This document shows, in pieces, positions 11,662 through 22,406 of a stretch of 64,000 bases of DNA. How positions within the stretch are numbered: the first letter of the stretch is position 1; each line of letters opens with the position of its first letter. A program made the position numbers and the translations under genes. This DNA comes from Henricia sp. BOLD:AAB3569 (lineage: Eukaryota > Echinodermata > Asteroidea > Spinulosida > Echinasteridae). The stretch is taken from assembly GCA_037783545.1 (NCBI GenBank), contig JBBELK010000372.1:1-64000 (forward strand), written 5' to 3'. The notes below the pieces were generated by a model, which was not told the DNA's origin, ran no database searches, and saw nothing but the letters and a program-made list of their open reading frames with translations.

Positions 11662-11808
11662 ATAGACCGTATCGAATAGCCGCCATTTCGTAGGGCACCT
11701 TTTGTAATAAACCGTTCAACAATGGAAGCACAATATGTGCAACCATGCATGTCCTCAAGGAACAAAGAAACTGCCCCACGAAAATGGCGGCTATTCGATA
11801 CGGTATAT
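11662..11808. mobile_element. TA-flanked MITE M1, copy 1
   Basis: About 147 bp. Termini GACCGTATCGAATAGCCGCC and its reverse complement lie directly next to TA. M1 copies are also at 13047, 19339 and 21094. The TA target and GACC ends suggest a Tc1/mariner-type mobilising transposase (inference). Carries a GCCGCCATTT YY1-like word in each end. Confidence 0.85.
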
Positions 11809-11826
11809 ATACTGCCACTATACCAA

Positions 11827-12012
11827 GCACGATATGTGGCAAAGGGACTCCCCCCTAACGCCCCTATACCTCAACACACTCTTCCCTTTTGTTAACGCAC
11901 CAATCCCCCTTAAAAACTTAAAGGAATTCCTTGGAAATTCCTTGGATGTTTGAGACACAATGGGGGAACAATGGTAGGGGTGATGCCGTCTGCCACATAT
12001 CGTGCTGCATAT
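11827..12012. mobile_element. Inverted-repeat element M2, copy 1
   Basis: Left end GCACGATATGTGGC is mirrored by GCCACATATCGTGC at the right, with an inner GGGACTCCCCCC and a conserved body (CACTCTTCCCTTTTGTTAACGC, GGATGTTTGAGACACAAT). Other copies: 12018 (left-truncated), 19674 (interrupted), 27722 (interrupted) and 28407 (reversed). Non-autonomous. Confidence 0.85.
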
Positions 12013-12017
12013 GACTG

Positions 12018-12167
12018 CCGCTGTACCTCAACATACCGGTACTCTTCTCTTTTGTTAACGTATACCAACCCCCCTAAAATCTGAAAGTTAAAATTCCTTG
12101 GATGTTTGAGACACAATGGGGAAACAATGGACCGGGTACCCTCTGCCGTATATCGTACTGTATATGT
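12018..12167. mobile_element. M2 element, tandem left-truncated copy
   Basis: Begins within the M2 body (CCTCAACATACCGG) right after copy 1 and runs to a diverged right end (TGCCGTATATCGTACTGTATATG). The left terminus is missing. Confidence 0.7.
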
Positions 12168-12311
12168 TGGAGGTTAAGTCGGATAATACCGCTTGGTAAC
12201 GCGCCATTCGTGACTGAGAATGGCGCCTATACTTCGGCCATTATCCTTTACATTGTGGCCATCTTGGCATGAAATGGCTCAGACACAAAATGCCATATTT
12301 CCATCGATTTT

Positions 12312-12544
12312 ATTAAGTGTTTAGCACTACAATTTTGCTTAGCACAAAAGTTATTTGCTGTGTAAAAATTAGTTACCAGCCAAACATGTATATCAACTTG
12401 TGTTCTTAGCAGCAGTAATTACAGAATCCCAGCCAATCGTATACAATGTACATCTTATACGATTTTGGCTCTGAAACAATTTTTGCAAATACACTTATGC
12501 TAAGCAAAATTTTTACCGCCAAGCAGCTTTATGAAATTGGCCCC
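12312..12544. mobile_element. Diverged copy of the GGGGCCAATTTCAT element (N1)
   Basis: The right end reads AAGCAGCTTTATGAAATTGG followed by CCCC, as in the intact copy at 53875-54122. Inner TTGCTTAGCAC and TTACCAGC words match. The left end is not recognisable. Confidence 0.6.
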
Positions 12545-13046
12545 TGATCTATATGCGTGTGTACAATGTCTGGCATCCGACTTCGAGAAAGTTGGCAACT
12601 GGTGTTGGGGTGGGGTTGCTGCTATGTGTGGGGAGGTTTTACGCAAAATGTATCTTATAGACATTGGCCTTTAATATCATTTTTAGAAATGGATCGATGG
12701 ATTTTGGGGTTATATTCAAAGAGTTAAATACAGGGTGTCCTAGGAAAAAATAAACAAAGATTAAATTGATAATTACTCGATAATTACTGAGAAATTTGAA
12801 AAACGGCAGTACTGTTAATTTCATCACCATATCTTCTTGCCTATCACACCAAGAAATAAAAAATACCTTCATGGATGACTGGGCACAAATGGTTAAAAAA
12901 GACCCTGTCAGAAAGAGCTTTGTACCAGATTATGAATATCATCAGCTGAAAAGGGCTAAACAGGATTAATAGTCAAATTAATTAAATAATCACTTTAAAA
13001 TCCTTTATTCAAAAATAAATGTTCATGTTTCCAATGAGATCACTAT

Positions 13047-13196
13047 ATAGACCGTATCGAATAGCGCCATTTCGTGGGGCACCTTTTGTTACTTAAACCG
13101 TTCAACAATGGAAGCACAATATGTGCAACCATATTGCATGTCCTCAAGGAACAAAGAAACTGCCCCACGAAATGGCGGCTATTCGATACGGTCTAT
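13047..13196. mobile_element. TA-flanked MITE M1, copy 2
   Basis: Termini GACCGTATCGAATAG and CTATTCGATACGGTC flanked by TA on both sides. About 150 bp and the best-preserved ends of the family in this window. Confidence 0.9.
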
Positions 13197-13239
13197 AGGT
13201 AAAGAGGGGGTGATCCAGGATTTTCCAAACGGTGGTGGC

Positions 13240-13266
13240 GGGGGGGGGGGGGGGGGGGGGGGGGGG
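13240..13266 (+). repeat. 27-base G homopolymer
   Basis: An uninterrupted run of G immediately downstream of the M1 copy at 13047-13196. Able to form a G-quadruplex, and a spot where assembly length errors are likely. Confidence 0.9.
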
Positions 13267-13827
13267 CGCAGATACCCCAAACGGTTGCGAAAGTTATCGA
13301 TAATTAAAACAATGATTTTTAAATCAATTATTGAGCTTTTTGCTCTGTTTATCTTTGTTCTAAATATTGACGAATGTATTCATAATCTGGTACAAACTAT
13401 TTCTGACAGGCTCGCTTTGAACCATGCATTGGTGCCCAGTCATTCCGGATTTCTTGGTGTCGTAAGAAAGCTCCATATGGTGAGTTTTCGCTCTTCTGTT
13501 TACGTATGCATTGCGCCGATGTGGGCGCCGCCATTTTGGTTTAACGTACATGTACATACAAAGCAGCACCAATTTGTTCTGGCGAAATGAGTCAGATGTC
13601 TCGTCATTAAAATGCGACAATATAATAAAAATTCTGGGCGGCACCCGAAAATCGCCGACGGTACCACCGCTGATTTCTGGATATGGTCGCGAAAACTCAG
13701 CCCAGACTGAGAGATATCCGACTCATTGCGAGCTGAAATCAGATTCTCCATACCAAATTATCACGTGATATAACCATTCCCAATCAGCGAGGAGCAACTG
13801 CAGCACCGTGTTTCGAGACTACCAGTT

Positions 13828-13972
13828 GGCTTCATAGCTCAATCGGTATAAGGCAACTGCACGTTAACCCTATAGCTCCATACAGGGTGTATGTGAAATC
13901 ATATTGATTTTGGAGGGTTGAGGAGTGTTATGGTTAAGCAGAAGGTCCGCGGTTTGAATCCCGGTGGAGCCA
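13828..13972 (+). pseudogene. tRNA-like sequence with a 70-bp insertion in the anticodon loop
   Basis: Acceptor halves GGCTTCA and TGGAGCC pair with one G-T. The A-box (TAGCTCAATCGG) and B-box (GGTTTGAATCC) are present. The anticodon stem CTGC/GCAG closes a loop ACGTTAA (GTT at the anticodon position) that is split by about 70 bp between two GTTAA copies at 13863 and 13933. The T-stem has two mismatches and position 33 is C, so a functional tRNA is unlikely. It could be a decayed intron-bearing tRNA, a tRNA struck by an insertion, or a SINE head. Confidence 0.45.
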
Positions 13973-15332
13973 ATAATTTTCACTGAATCCAGATTTTCCA
14001 AACTCATGCATATTTGGCCACATTTTTATCAGTACAGTACAATACACAGTATACAATCTTTGAGCGTTGTCATCGTTCTACGTACAAAATGGACAACTTT
14101 TGAAATTCTGTCGCGAACGTATGGTGTCTTCATATTTCGGAAACTGGGGACCCGGCGGAAAGTGGACCAAAAGCATCAAAGCGGAAAGATCTGGGTGTCG
14201 AAACGCAGTCAAGCGATGAATAATGAAACGAAGCACGGCCCATTTTTCGAGCTGCGAGTGTGACGGCGATGTAGGCACGGCGGGAAACGCGTTTGTCGGC
14301 GCGGCGTTGTATATAGGTGTTGAGCGAGCGACTCTTATGGTTAACTACGATCCCTAAGCCACATGAATTCGGGATTTTGGGGCCTCTTAGTTTCCCCAAG
14401 GTTTTTCTGGATTTGTACAATTTTCTTACATGTAAATAATCTTTTATTCTTCAAAATCAATTGAGACAATCAAGAGTTATGTCATTGTTTAGGCAGCAAA
14501 GACACATCCTATTCATGAACCAGATCTGATTATTTGACAGCAAAAACTGGCCGCCCAGTAAGTGGAATCTTCTCACTCAAAAATTGGGGTTTTTAAATCT
14601 GCACTTACTGATGCTTAATGAGTCATTTTAAAGAAACAAATTATTATCAACTTCTCAACTCTTACCCAAAATTCTATATGAATTTGAAAATGTTTTCAAA
14701 TTTCAAGATATATATCTAATTTGAGTGCCAAATTTTGTTTTAAAAATACAATAAAATCCGATTGGAATCGTGATTCCTATGAAATCGTAATTAATTCCAA
14801 AACGATGGAATCATGACCTAAGCCTACATCAGAGGTCGTGGCTTGTTTTCCTCTAGCATCAAATTGTCTTTCTTCCAATGATTTTGGAGAATATATCTCA
14901 CAATTTCAATTCATTTCCACAAAAATTAATAATGAACGAATTTACTATGGCTCTGCGTGACTGTGACACACTGACCCATTGCGACCGGCAAAAGTCTTCA
15001 GCTCCCGGCTCAGTAATGCGGCGAAACTCGGTCATTGCCACCGGAGCCGAAGGTCGACCGGCCGGTATGGTCATCACATCCACCGGCACACGAAGGTCGT
15101 CTCCAGTCTGGTGCGATGATATAAAAACCGACAAGGAGGGCTGGACATTGGAAAGAGACTACAGGGCCGGGTTGGGCCGAGGGGAGGAGTTTTAAATTGA
15201 GTAAATCCATCCAGAGAAGCAATAGCAGATGCGGAGGAAAATGAGAAAAACATCTTACTTAGAGATGATTTCAAGATGGCTCGCTTGAAATGGCCAGAAA
15301 CTGTTGCATTAGAACTGTGCTCAAAGCAGCTA
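13973..15332. other. Intergenic DNA with a CpG-richer block
   Basis: Mostly AT-rich. At 14930-15190 base composition shifts and open frames appear on both strands (for example 14878-15195), but no domain, splice framework or homology is recognisable. I assign no gene. Confidence 0.5.
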
Positions 15333-15519
15333 CAGTCGAAAATCGATAGTACGAGCCCTGCTAATACAACAGTCTGCTTATAACAAGGAAAGTTATTGAC
15401 CCCAGTCCTTTGTTCCTGGTTCATCGTTATCAAACCCGATAATACAATATTCCAGTTATAACAAGGAATCCGCATAGTCCAAAAAAACAAAACACCTCTT
15501 ATTAATGACGGTTGACTGC
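15333..15519. mobile_element. pogo/Tigger-like MITE
   Basis: Ends CAGTCGAAAATCG and GGTTGACTG with inner GTTATAACAAGG / CTTATAACAAGG words. The arrangement resembles the CAGT...CTCGTTATAAC termini of pogo-type elements. A related copy lies at 45189-45336. Class call is by terminal motif only. Confidence 0.55.
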
Positions 15520-15644
15520 ATTAAACTGCAAGAGGTACTAATAGTATTACAGGATATCGTGGTGCCTATATATATTACCACACAAATGAAAGTTTTGGTA
15601 TTCGGCAGGATTCCAACCCGAAATTTCATGCATAACTAAAGGTT

Positions 15645-15923
15645 CATTGTAAAAACACTTAGTCAAATTTGACTAGAAAACAGTCCAAACATTGCACCCA
15701 GCTGACCATACAGGCCTAGTTACTGATAAATGAATAGAAATAGTTACTAACAATGAATCTGACTCCGCCTGGTAGTTGTTTTAACTAGATATCTATTTGA
15801 CATTACGAGGATTCTAGTCATCCTGATTAGAATATCTAGTCATACCGACTGATTTTCAGTTGCACCCAGCTGACCCTTAATTGTCTAGTTATTTTTGCCT
15901 AGAGTGTTTTTTTTTTTAGAGTG
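15645..15923. mobile_element. CACTGTAAAAA-type MITE
   Basis: 279 bp. Ends CATTGTAAAAACACT and AGTGTTTTTTTTTTAGAGTG are inverted, with inner CAAATTTGACTAG / TTGTCTAGT words and a repeated GCACCCAGCTGACC. It belongs to a loose set of elements with CACTG(T/C)AAAAA ends. Confidence 0.6.
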
Positions 15924-16075
15924 GTGCTTGCTCTTAACGACGACGGGGCTTGTCCTTCCTATAGCCAGCAACTAATGCTTGCAAAATGAATTCCAACCAT
16001 AGAAATCAAATTTAAAGTAACAGGTGAGCGAAATGGCTAACCACTGTAGGCCGGCAATGTCACAAGAAACATCCA
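15924..16075. repeat. Dispersed repeat R8, copy 1
   Basis: Ordered words GTGCTTGCTCTTAACGAC, GCTTGTCC, AACTAATGYTTGCAAAATG, AATTCCAACCATAGAAATC and AAGTAACAGGTGA recur at 18776-18905 and, reversed, at 27537-27670. Confidence 0.65.
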
Positions 16076-16399
16076 TGAATTTGGATACAGTTCAAAGACG
16101 GCCTACTGTTGCATCGTAGCAAAAAACAAACAGTATGTGTATTTTTAACATAGTTTTGATGGTACGTATATTGCACTTTGCAGCCAATACTTCAACAAAT
16201 ACACCTTACTTTCAGCACTCCTGTCTGAGTGCAAACATAGCACAGAAAGGTAGTGCAGTATTTTTTTCTGGACAACATTTAAGCGGTCATTACCACGGAA
16301 GATAGACCTTCTAGTCTTTCCAAATCTCCGTACAGAAATTCCGTAATCCATATTCCTTCTTTTTTTCCCGTAAGGAACCCCGATCGCCACCTCAAGCAA

Positions 16400-16720
16400 G
16401 CGTCTCATACCGTGTCCGGAACGGTACCGTACCGGGCGATAGACGGGGACTGACGGGGTCGACTTCCGTTAGCTCTTCAGCGGGCATTGCCCCGTATTCT
16501 CCCCCGGGGGCTCGCTAGCCGTGACCCTGACTCCTACGCCAGCCGCCGGCGACGACTAACTCTGCGCGACGTCTTTAATAACAACCATGCATATACGCGA
16601 CACGGGACGGCGGCGGCCCCGTCCGACGGGCTGAAGGGTCTTTTTTACAGTGGCTTGACCGGGAGGTCGGACCGTTTCCAACCTCTGGTTTTTGCCGATT
16701 TTTTGTGCATCTTCATGTAA
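16400..16720. other. CpG-rich block, no gene recognised
   Basis: Markedly GC-rich against AT-rich flanks, with GGTACCGTACC and GACGGGG words and a 77-residue open frame at 16487-16720. No motif or splice framework supports coding. A regulatory CpG-rich element is possible. Confidence 0.35.
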
Positions 16721-16816
16721 GTTCAAGAAGTCACATTTCTTTGGTAATGATTATAGGGGAAGAACATCAATCACATTCTGTTTACAAAATAAATTAAAAT
16801 GAGAGACAAATCGTAA

Positions 16817-16890
16817 GGGCCTTATCGGGATTCGAACCCGAGACCTCTGACTCACCGGGCAGACGTTTTACCAGCTGAGCTAGTTTAAAG
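16817..16890 (-). pseudogene. tRNA-like sequence (T1), copy 1
   Basis: On the minus strand: CTCAGCTGGTAAAAC, then TCTG...CAGA, then CTCGGGTTCGAATCCCGA and TAAGGCCC. The T-arm is perfect, but the D-stem is broken and the anticodon loop has 10 bases, so no functional tRNA. A closely related copy at 24738-24811 has the same defective anticodon arm, pointing to a spreading tRNA-derived repeat. Confidence 0.6.
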
Positions 16891-17866
16891 GAACGTGTTA
16901 AGATTTTCCAGAAAATGGATTTTGTTCTTACCTATACGATCATATAAAGTACATCCCTCAAAAAAGTGAAGAAAACAGGAAATCTGCAATCTCCAATTTG
17001 GATGTGGAAGCAAAGAAGTTGGTGCGATCACTGCACTTCTTTATGGAACGGATAAATTAGTTTACGAAGCATCGGTGGTTTTTTGACAATATTCTTGAAA
17101 AGATATAAATTGAAAGCGCGAAATTTCAGTATGGTAATGAGAAAAATTATGAAAAAAATATGGTATATTAAAATCTCAACATCCATGGGGAAAAAATGGG
17201 GGGTTCAAAAATGTGATCTGGACACGGTCCTTTAAATTGACTCATCAAGCATCGGTAAATGCAGATTTGAAGGAAAACCCCAAATTTATAAGAGTGAGAA
17301 AATTCTCAGATTTTGTGAGGAAACACCTCAGCCTGTCTCACCTGTTTTGTAAGGTCTGAAGCCATGATCAACTTTTTAATTCTTTCCAAACAAAAATCAT
17401 AAAAATTCCAACAAACAGGTAAAATCGGATTTTTCTTTACAAACTCGACTAACAAAAGAATATATATCTGACCAAATGTTACAAAAGACACGTGCAGATT
17501 TCTCAAAAGACCATTTCTCTTGCGATTACTAAACGGTTTGGGATTCCAGCTAATTCCAGGTAATCTTGCCCAATAATTCAAATTTCATCTTTTAATCCGG
17601 GACGTAAATGTCAAGAGAAGTAGCCAGGATTATCAGGCTTTGTGAGGCTCCTAAGCCTTCTTGTAATCATATGGGGAACACTTGAACCTTTCACATGTTT
17701 GCGTTACCTGAGAAAATAATTTTTGTTTTCATCACAAGTTGGATTTTTACATCGCTACAATCTTTCCTCTGTCTATTTTCATCTGTCTCTGTGTTATTAA
17801 TTTAAATTTTCATTAGATTTGACGATATCAGTTTTTTTTTTAGTAGAAAAGAATATTTGCGGTGTG

Positions 17867-17940
17867 TATAGACGATAATTAATGCTCTTTCTTTATGTCT
17901 AAAGCGCCCTCTGTTGAAAATTTGTCTTATTTGGTTATTA
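17867..17940. mobile_element. Left-end fragment of the TA-GACGATG MITE
   Basis: TATAGACGAT followed by CTAAAGCGCCCTCTGYTGAA matches the left part of the element at 22207-22406. The right end is absent. Confidence 0.65.
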
Positions 17941-18519
17941 CTATTTCATCGGACTGTCTGATTGAATTTTCGTAATATAATAAGTGACCTTTCTGCCAAA
18001 AAACGGAATCAGTCCTCGGCAACCATAAGGACAAGGCTTGAATTTCGTGCGGAACGAACAATGTGAAATTGAGCGGGTTGGTATTTTTTTCATATTTTCG
18101 TCACACCAAATCGATTCACGCGCGCCACCGGAAAAAGAGCCGAGCTCGCGCAGACGACAGGCTGGAGAAAGGCCGAAAATTCCCCGGTAAAAAGGGTTCA
18201 AATCGGACCCCTGAGAAACTCAATCTCCAATCTTGCGTCTGCGCAGTTCTTGCAGTTAGCGGTCATTGCTCCTAGCTATACCCCCAACGGGTGTTTTTGT
18301 AATTCCCGCGAACGGTACGGTCATAATGTGCCGTCGTGGCTGTTATTTATCTTCAGAGGAAATGACGACCAAACCTGCTGATGTCCCAAATATTGTGACC
18401 CTGTCTTGGATTAAAGGCCATTACATCTTTTGCAATGACCCAACAATTTACTCAGCCAGTTGACAAGAAAATAATATTGAAAGTAGATGGTTCTTTTTTG
18501 TATATATGATTTTAACAAC

Positions 18520-18600
18520 TGAAGGTGGTTTTAAAAAATATATAAAAAATTGTTTACCATTCACTCAACGCAAAAAGCCATGAATCAATATTTTCCTTCA
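18520..18600. repeat. Dispersed repeat R3, fragment
   Basis: Only the central words of R3 remain (AACTGAAGGTGGTTTT, ACCATTCACTCAACGCAAA). Confidence 0.55.
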
Positions 18601-18775
18601 GTGGTCTCTGTTCACTTTATCTTAATTTCCACTTTATCTGTCCACTTTATCTTTCCGTTCAATATATCTCCAAAACATTTCAACTGGTTCTGAGAGAACC
18701 CTATTTTCATGTTAGGCCACCAATATGGGATTTTCGTAATGTATGCAAATTATATGCATACTTTAATAACAAAAG

Positions 18776-18905
18776 GTTGCTCTTAACGACCACAAAGCTT
18801 GTCCGGGGCTTGTCCTACCTTGCAACAACTAATGTATGCAAAATGAATTCCAACCATAGAAATCGAATTTAAAGTAACAGGTGAATGAAACAGCTCAGCA
18901 CTATA
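18776..18905. repeat. Dispersed repeat R8, copy 2
   Basis: Matches R8 from GCTCTTAACGACC to AAGTAACAGGTGAATGAAA. The fold-back element that follows appears to sit inside or at the edge of this repeat. Confidence 0.65.
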
Positions 18906-18914
18906 GAACATATC

Positions 18915-19324
18915 CATAAATTTTGGGTGATACTATATACCGGAAAACACCGGAAAACACCGGAAAATACCGGAAAACACCGGAAAACTCACCGGAAAAC
19001 ACCGGAAAACATACTAAATACCGGAAAACACTAAATACCGGAAAACACCGAAAAACACCGGAAAACATACTAAATACCGGAAAACACACTAAATACCGGA
19101 AAACACCGGAAAACATACTAAATACCGGAAAACACACTAAATACCGGAAAACACCCGAAAGCACTTAATAACACCACCCCCACTACCTGCAGAAAACACC
19201 ATAAAATACTGTTTTCCGGTGTTTTCCGGTATTTAGTATGTTTTCCGGTATTTAGTATGTTTTCCGGTGTTTTCTGGTGTTTTCCGGTGTTTTCCGGTAA
19301 ATAGTACTACCGTAAATTTTGATG
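18915..19324. mobile_element. Fold-back element built from inverted CCGGAAAACA satellite arrays
   Basis: About 410 bp. The left array (18939-19160) repeats ACCGGAAAACA, interspersed with TACTAAAT, some twenty times. The right array (19211-19300) is the same satellite in reverse complement. About 50 bp of non-repeat DNA separates them. Outer ends (CATAAATTTTGGGTGATACT on the left, and CCGTAAATTTTGATG on the right) are also an imperfect inverted pair. Architecture resembles fold-back transposons, whose long terminal repeats consist of short tandem units. Confidence 0.75.
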
Positions 19325-19338
19325 CATTGCATCGGCCT

Positions 19339-19488
19339 ACAGACCGTATCGAATAGCCGTCATTTCGTGGGGCAGTTTCTTTGTTCCTTGATGACATGCA
19401 TGCTGGTTGCACATAATGTGCTTCCATTGTTGAACGGTTTAAGTAACAAAAGGTGCCTACGAAATGGCGGCTATTCGATACGGTCTAT
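19339..19488. mobile_element. TA-flanked MITE M1, copy 3 (reversed)
   Basis: Termini GACCGTATCGAATAGCC and its mirror. The body runs opposite to copies 1 and 2 (GTTCCTTGATGACATGCATG first). Confidence 0.88.
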
Positions 19489-19673
19489 TGCCCTCATTGG
19501 TTTGACAATGTGTACACCCTTTGTCGCTTCAGCTCGATTGACCTCGATTGTCAGTTATCAAAAATATGGTCAACATATCATCTGCAAAACGATTCAATGG
19601 GAATGTATTTTTTAAAAACATGACTGAAGGTAACTTCAAGCATATCGCATCTTCGCATGCTACATTATACCCA

Positions 19674-20474
19674 GCACGATATGTGGCAGAGGGACTACCC
19701 CCTAATACCCCAGTCACAATTAGCTTGCGATGGGTTTGCGAGTAGTTTGCGACGGATTTCTAAGCATTTTCGGCCGGGGCCCCACGGGACTCCTTGCGGC
19801 TGCCGGGTCATTTTTGGGCATCGGGCGGGCATCGAGTTACTTTTAACTCGGACTTTAAACCTGGTGCGGCGTTTCGCATCGCAAACTGATCGCCAATAAA
19901 TCGGTCGATACGTGGCCGATGTCCGGCAGGGCATAGCGAACATCGGGCGGGCGCCGGGCCAAATTTTGGACAACCCTACAGACAATCCATATATCGGCCA
20001 GGCGCCGCCCAGGCGCCGCCCAGACGCTAGCCGGGCCCCGCCCGGCGTCCGGCTGACTTGGCGGCGCCCGGCCGGAAATCGGCCAGACATCGGCCGGGGT
20101 ATCGCAGGGACATAGGCAGGACACCGGCCGATAAACGGGCCAATAATTCGACCCCATTCCGTCATGGCAGCGTGCGGGGCACTTTTAATTGTGACTGTGA
20201 CCGCCCAATCGCGCGATCTTTCGCCGACCTCTACACGCCGACCGATGCCTATAAATCGCACACGCCGCCCGGCCTCCGCTTTAATTGTGACTTAGGTATT
20301 ACGCCCCTATACCTCAACACACTCTTCCCTTTTGTTAACGCACCAATCGCCCCTAAAGACTGAAAGGAATTTCTTGGAAATTCCTTGGATGTTTGAGACA
20401 CAATAGGGGAACAATGGTAGGGGGGCGGGGGGAGGGGGGGTGGAGTCCGTTTGCCACATATCGTGCTGCATATG
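19674..20474. mobile_element. Inverted-repeat element M2, copy interrupted by a 595-bp insertion
   Basis: The left terminus GCACGATATGTGGCAGAGGG breaks off at 19704 and the body resumes at about 20300 (ACGCCCCTATACCTCAACAC), reaching the right terminus CCACATATCGTGCTGCATATG. Removing the insertion restores the order seen in the 11827 copy. Confidence 0.85.
19705..20299. mobile_element. CpG-rich TA-flanked insertion element
   Basis: Inverted ends ATACCCCAGTCACAATTA and TAATTGTGACTTAGGTAT lie directly beside TA on both sides (19703-19704 and 20300-20301), consistent with a TA target duplication. The interior is strikingly GC- and CpG-rich, with CATCGGGCGGGC, AGGCGCCGCCC and CGGCC words, unlike the AT-rich host element. 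Long frames on both strands (for example 19695-20261, minus) are compositional; no transposase motif is seen. Class unknown. Confidence 0.75.
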
Positions 20475-20729
20475 GGTCATTCTATAAATTTGGGGTCCAC
20501 TTTTTCTGTCCCCGGTACATCTGACATCTTGTAAAATGTTGTATTTTGTAAATTTCAGGACATATTCTTTAAATGCCTTCTATTTCAAAGAGTGATTACA
20601 TAAAATACAATTCATAAAAATATGGTTTGAAAGCATTTTTAATAATACTTGTATGGCAAATAGCATGTCAGGTGTAACGGGGACAGAAAAATGTCACACG
20701 TTGGACCCCAAATTTATAGAATGACCCAT
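20472..20729. mobile_element. MITE W1, copy 1
   Basis: ATGGGTCATTCTATAAATTT on the left and its mirror on the right, then GGGGTCCA and GTCCCC / GGGGAC inner words. It abuts the right end of the interrupted M2 element. Second copy at 51152-51389. Confidence 0.85.
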
Positions 20730-21093
20730 ATGTGCTCCATGCATTGCGGGACTCGCCCATAAAGTTAATCTACCGTGAACATACCTGCCGAATGAAGTTG
20801 CCATTTTCCGTCACTGCATGACAGTTGTTGCCGACAAAGAGAAGTAACGAAGATTTGTTTTATCTGGTTAAACCGCATCTGGCCGCATGTTTGATGATGA
20901 TGTGTGATTCTCGAGATTGTGATGCATTAAAGTCGCTTACTTTTAAAGTGAAATCTGGGTATAACCAAAATAGGAACCCATTACAGATTTAGAAGACATT
21001 ACTGAGACGGTAGTACGCACGCGTTTAAATACCTCCTCTGCTAAACAACGATGTCGTATACAAGAAATAGTTATCAAAATAAAAACCGTGCTA

Positions 21094-21251
21094 ATAGACC
21101 CTATCGAATAGCTGCCATCTTGTAGGGCAACTTTTGTTGTTTAAAATGGTCCATAATATAAACACAAAATTAGCAACCAGCATGCATGTCCTCACCGAAC
21201 AAAGAAACTGCCCTATACAAGATGACATGAGCTATTCGGTATACGGTCCAT
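21094..21251. mobile_element. TA-flanked MITE M1, copy 4 (diverged)
   Basis: ATAGACCCTATCGAATAGCT on the left; GCTATTCGGTATACGGTCCAT on the right with a small insertion. The body keeps the ACAAAGAAACTGCCC word. Confidence 0.8.
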
Positions 21252-21699
21252 TCCTTTGAGTTCGACTTATCTGAAAATACTGTCCATTGTTTTAAAAGTG
21301 TATCATATTTTGTAATATTTAAATCCAAACTCGCATCCAATGTACCAGGAAATCTTCTTGTTCTGTTCATTTTTATCTTAATGGATTCTACTTTTTGATT
21401 CAGCAGATTTTTACTTATTGTGATTTCACAGTGTAAAGAAAATCACAAATAATTTCAGCAACGAGCAAGCTTCGCCTTGCTGCAACATAAAATTACATCT
21501 CGACTTGTTGTCGATTTTCCATTTCATTCATCGGGTGTAGAAAATTTCAGGAAGACGGGGAGATTATTGGGGGCTCGGAATGTCCCGGGCGTGAGATTAC
21601 GGAGCTAGTTGGGAAATCCAGTAATTGACTAGAACGGGGGCTTTACAGGGTTGGGGTGGGTTCCGTACGAAGACGACGACGTGCGAAGCCAACATAGAC

Positions 21700-22090
21700 C
21701 CTAATTCATAAAGACGCCATTTTCAATCGTATTCCCGGATCATTTTTTATAAAATTTAAAGCCCATGCAGTACATCATTTGCAGTTACCCAAAATCTACT
21801 TCATGAGTTTACAAGAAAAAAACGACAAAAAGTGTTGATAGCAATGGTAACAAATACCACATGAAGTTGTCCGTGTAAAATGGTACGTTTCTGAGAGAAA
21901 TTGCCAACTGAAGTTGTTTTTTTTAAAAAGTTGTCTGCAGACAACGTTTTTTACCATTTATTCATACACAAAAACTATGCATGGATTTATCAGGTTTTCT
22001 GAAGTATTACTGCATCTATACTAAAATGTATACAAGGTAGTTTATCAGCATTATTCTTTAGTTATGTGACTCTGTTCTTCCCGTTTTAAA
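21700..22090. repeat. Dispersed repeat R3, long copy
   Basis: The most complete R3 stretch: CATTTGCAGTTACCCAAA, TGTTGATAGCAATGGTAAC, AAATTGCCAACTGAAG, CTGCAGACAACG, ACTATGCATGGATTTATCAG and TTCTTTAGTTATGTGACTC in order. Confidence 0.65.
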
Positions 22091-22206
22091 AAGTTTTTCA
22101 ATCATGTAATTTGTCTTTAAACTACAGAATGAGCGGCGCCAGACTACAATACGTCTGAACCACTGACTCAGTGGATATTCAGTAGCATGGTTATGCGGCC
22201 ATCTTA

Positions 22207-22406
22207 TAGACGATGTGCTCTTGTTTGTATATCTAAAGCGCCCTCTGCTGAACATTTGTCGTCCCGTTTGGTATAAATTTGGTTTGGAAAAGACGATTTG
22301 ACGTGCGAGCTCATTCCTAAACCAAATTTATGCAAAACATGATGCATGCACATAACGCCTAAGGCATGTTTTAGTTTGCTGTGACGCCAGAGGTTACATC
22401 GTCTAT
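22207..22406. mobile_element. TA-GACGATG MITE, copy 1
   Basis: 200 bp between TATAGACGATGTG and ACATCGTCTATAT, i.e. a GACGATG/CATCGTC pair beside TA. Fragments at 17867-17940 (left end) and 52148-52353 (right part). A GCGGCCATCTTA YY1-like word lies just outside the left end. Confidence 0.75.

Noticed and set aside
18939-19160. Regular short repeats resembling a CRISPR array
   Set aside because: Units are contiguous 8-11-mers with no unique spacers, the DNA is eukaryotic, and the array is mirrored by an inverted copy.
18923-19168. Repetitive Thr/Gly/Lys-rich reading frame
   Set aside because: Pure translation of the satellite array.
19695-20261. 188-codon minus-strand open frame
   Set aside because: It lies within the CpG-rich inserted element, overlaps equally open frames on the other strand, and shows no transposase or other domain.
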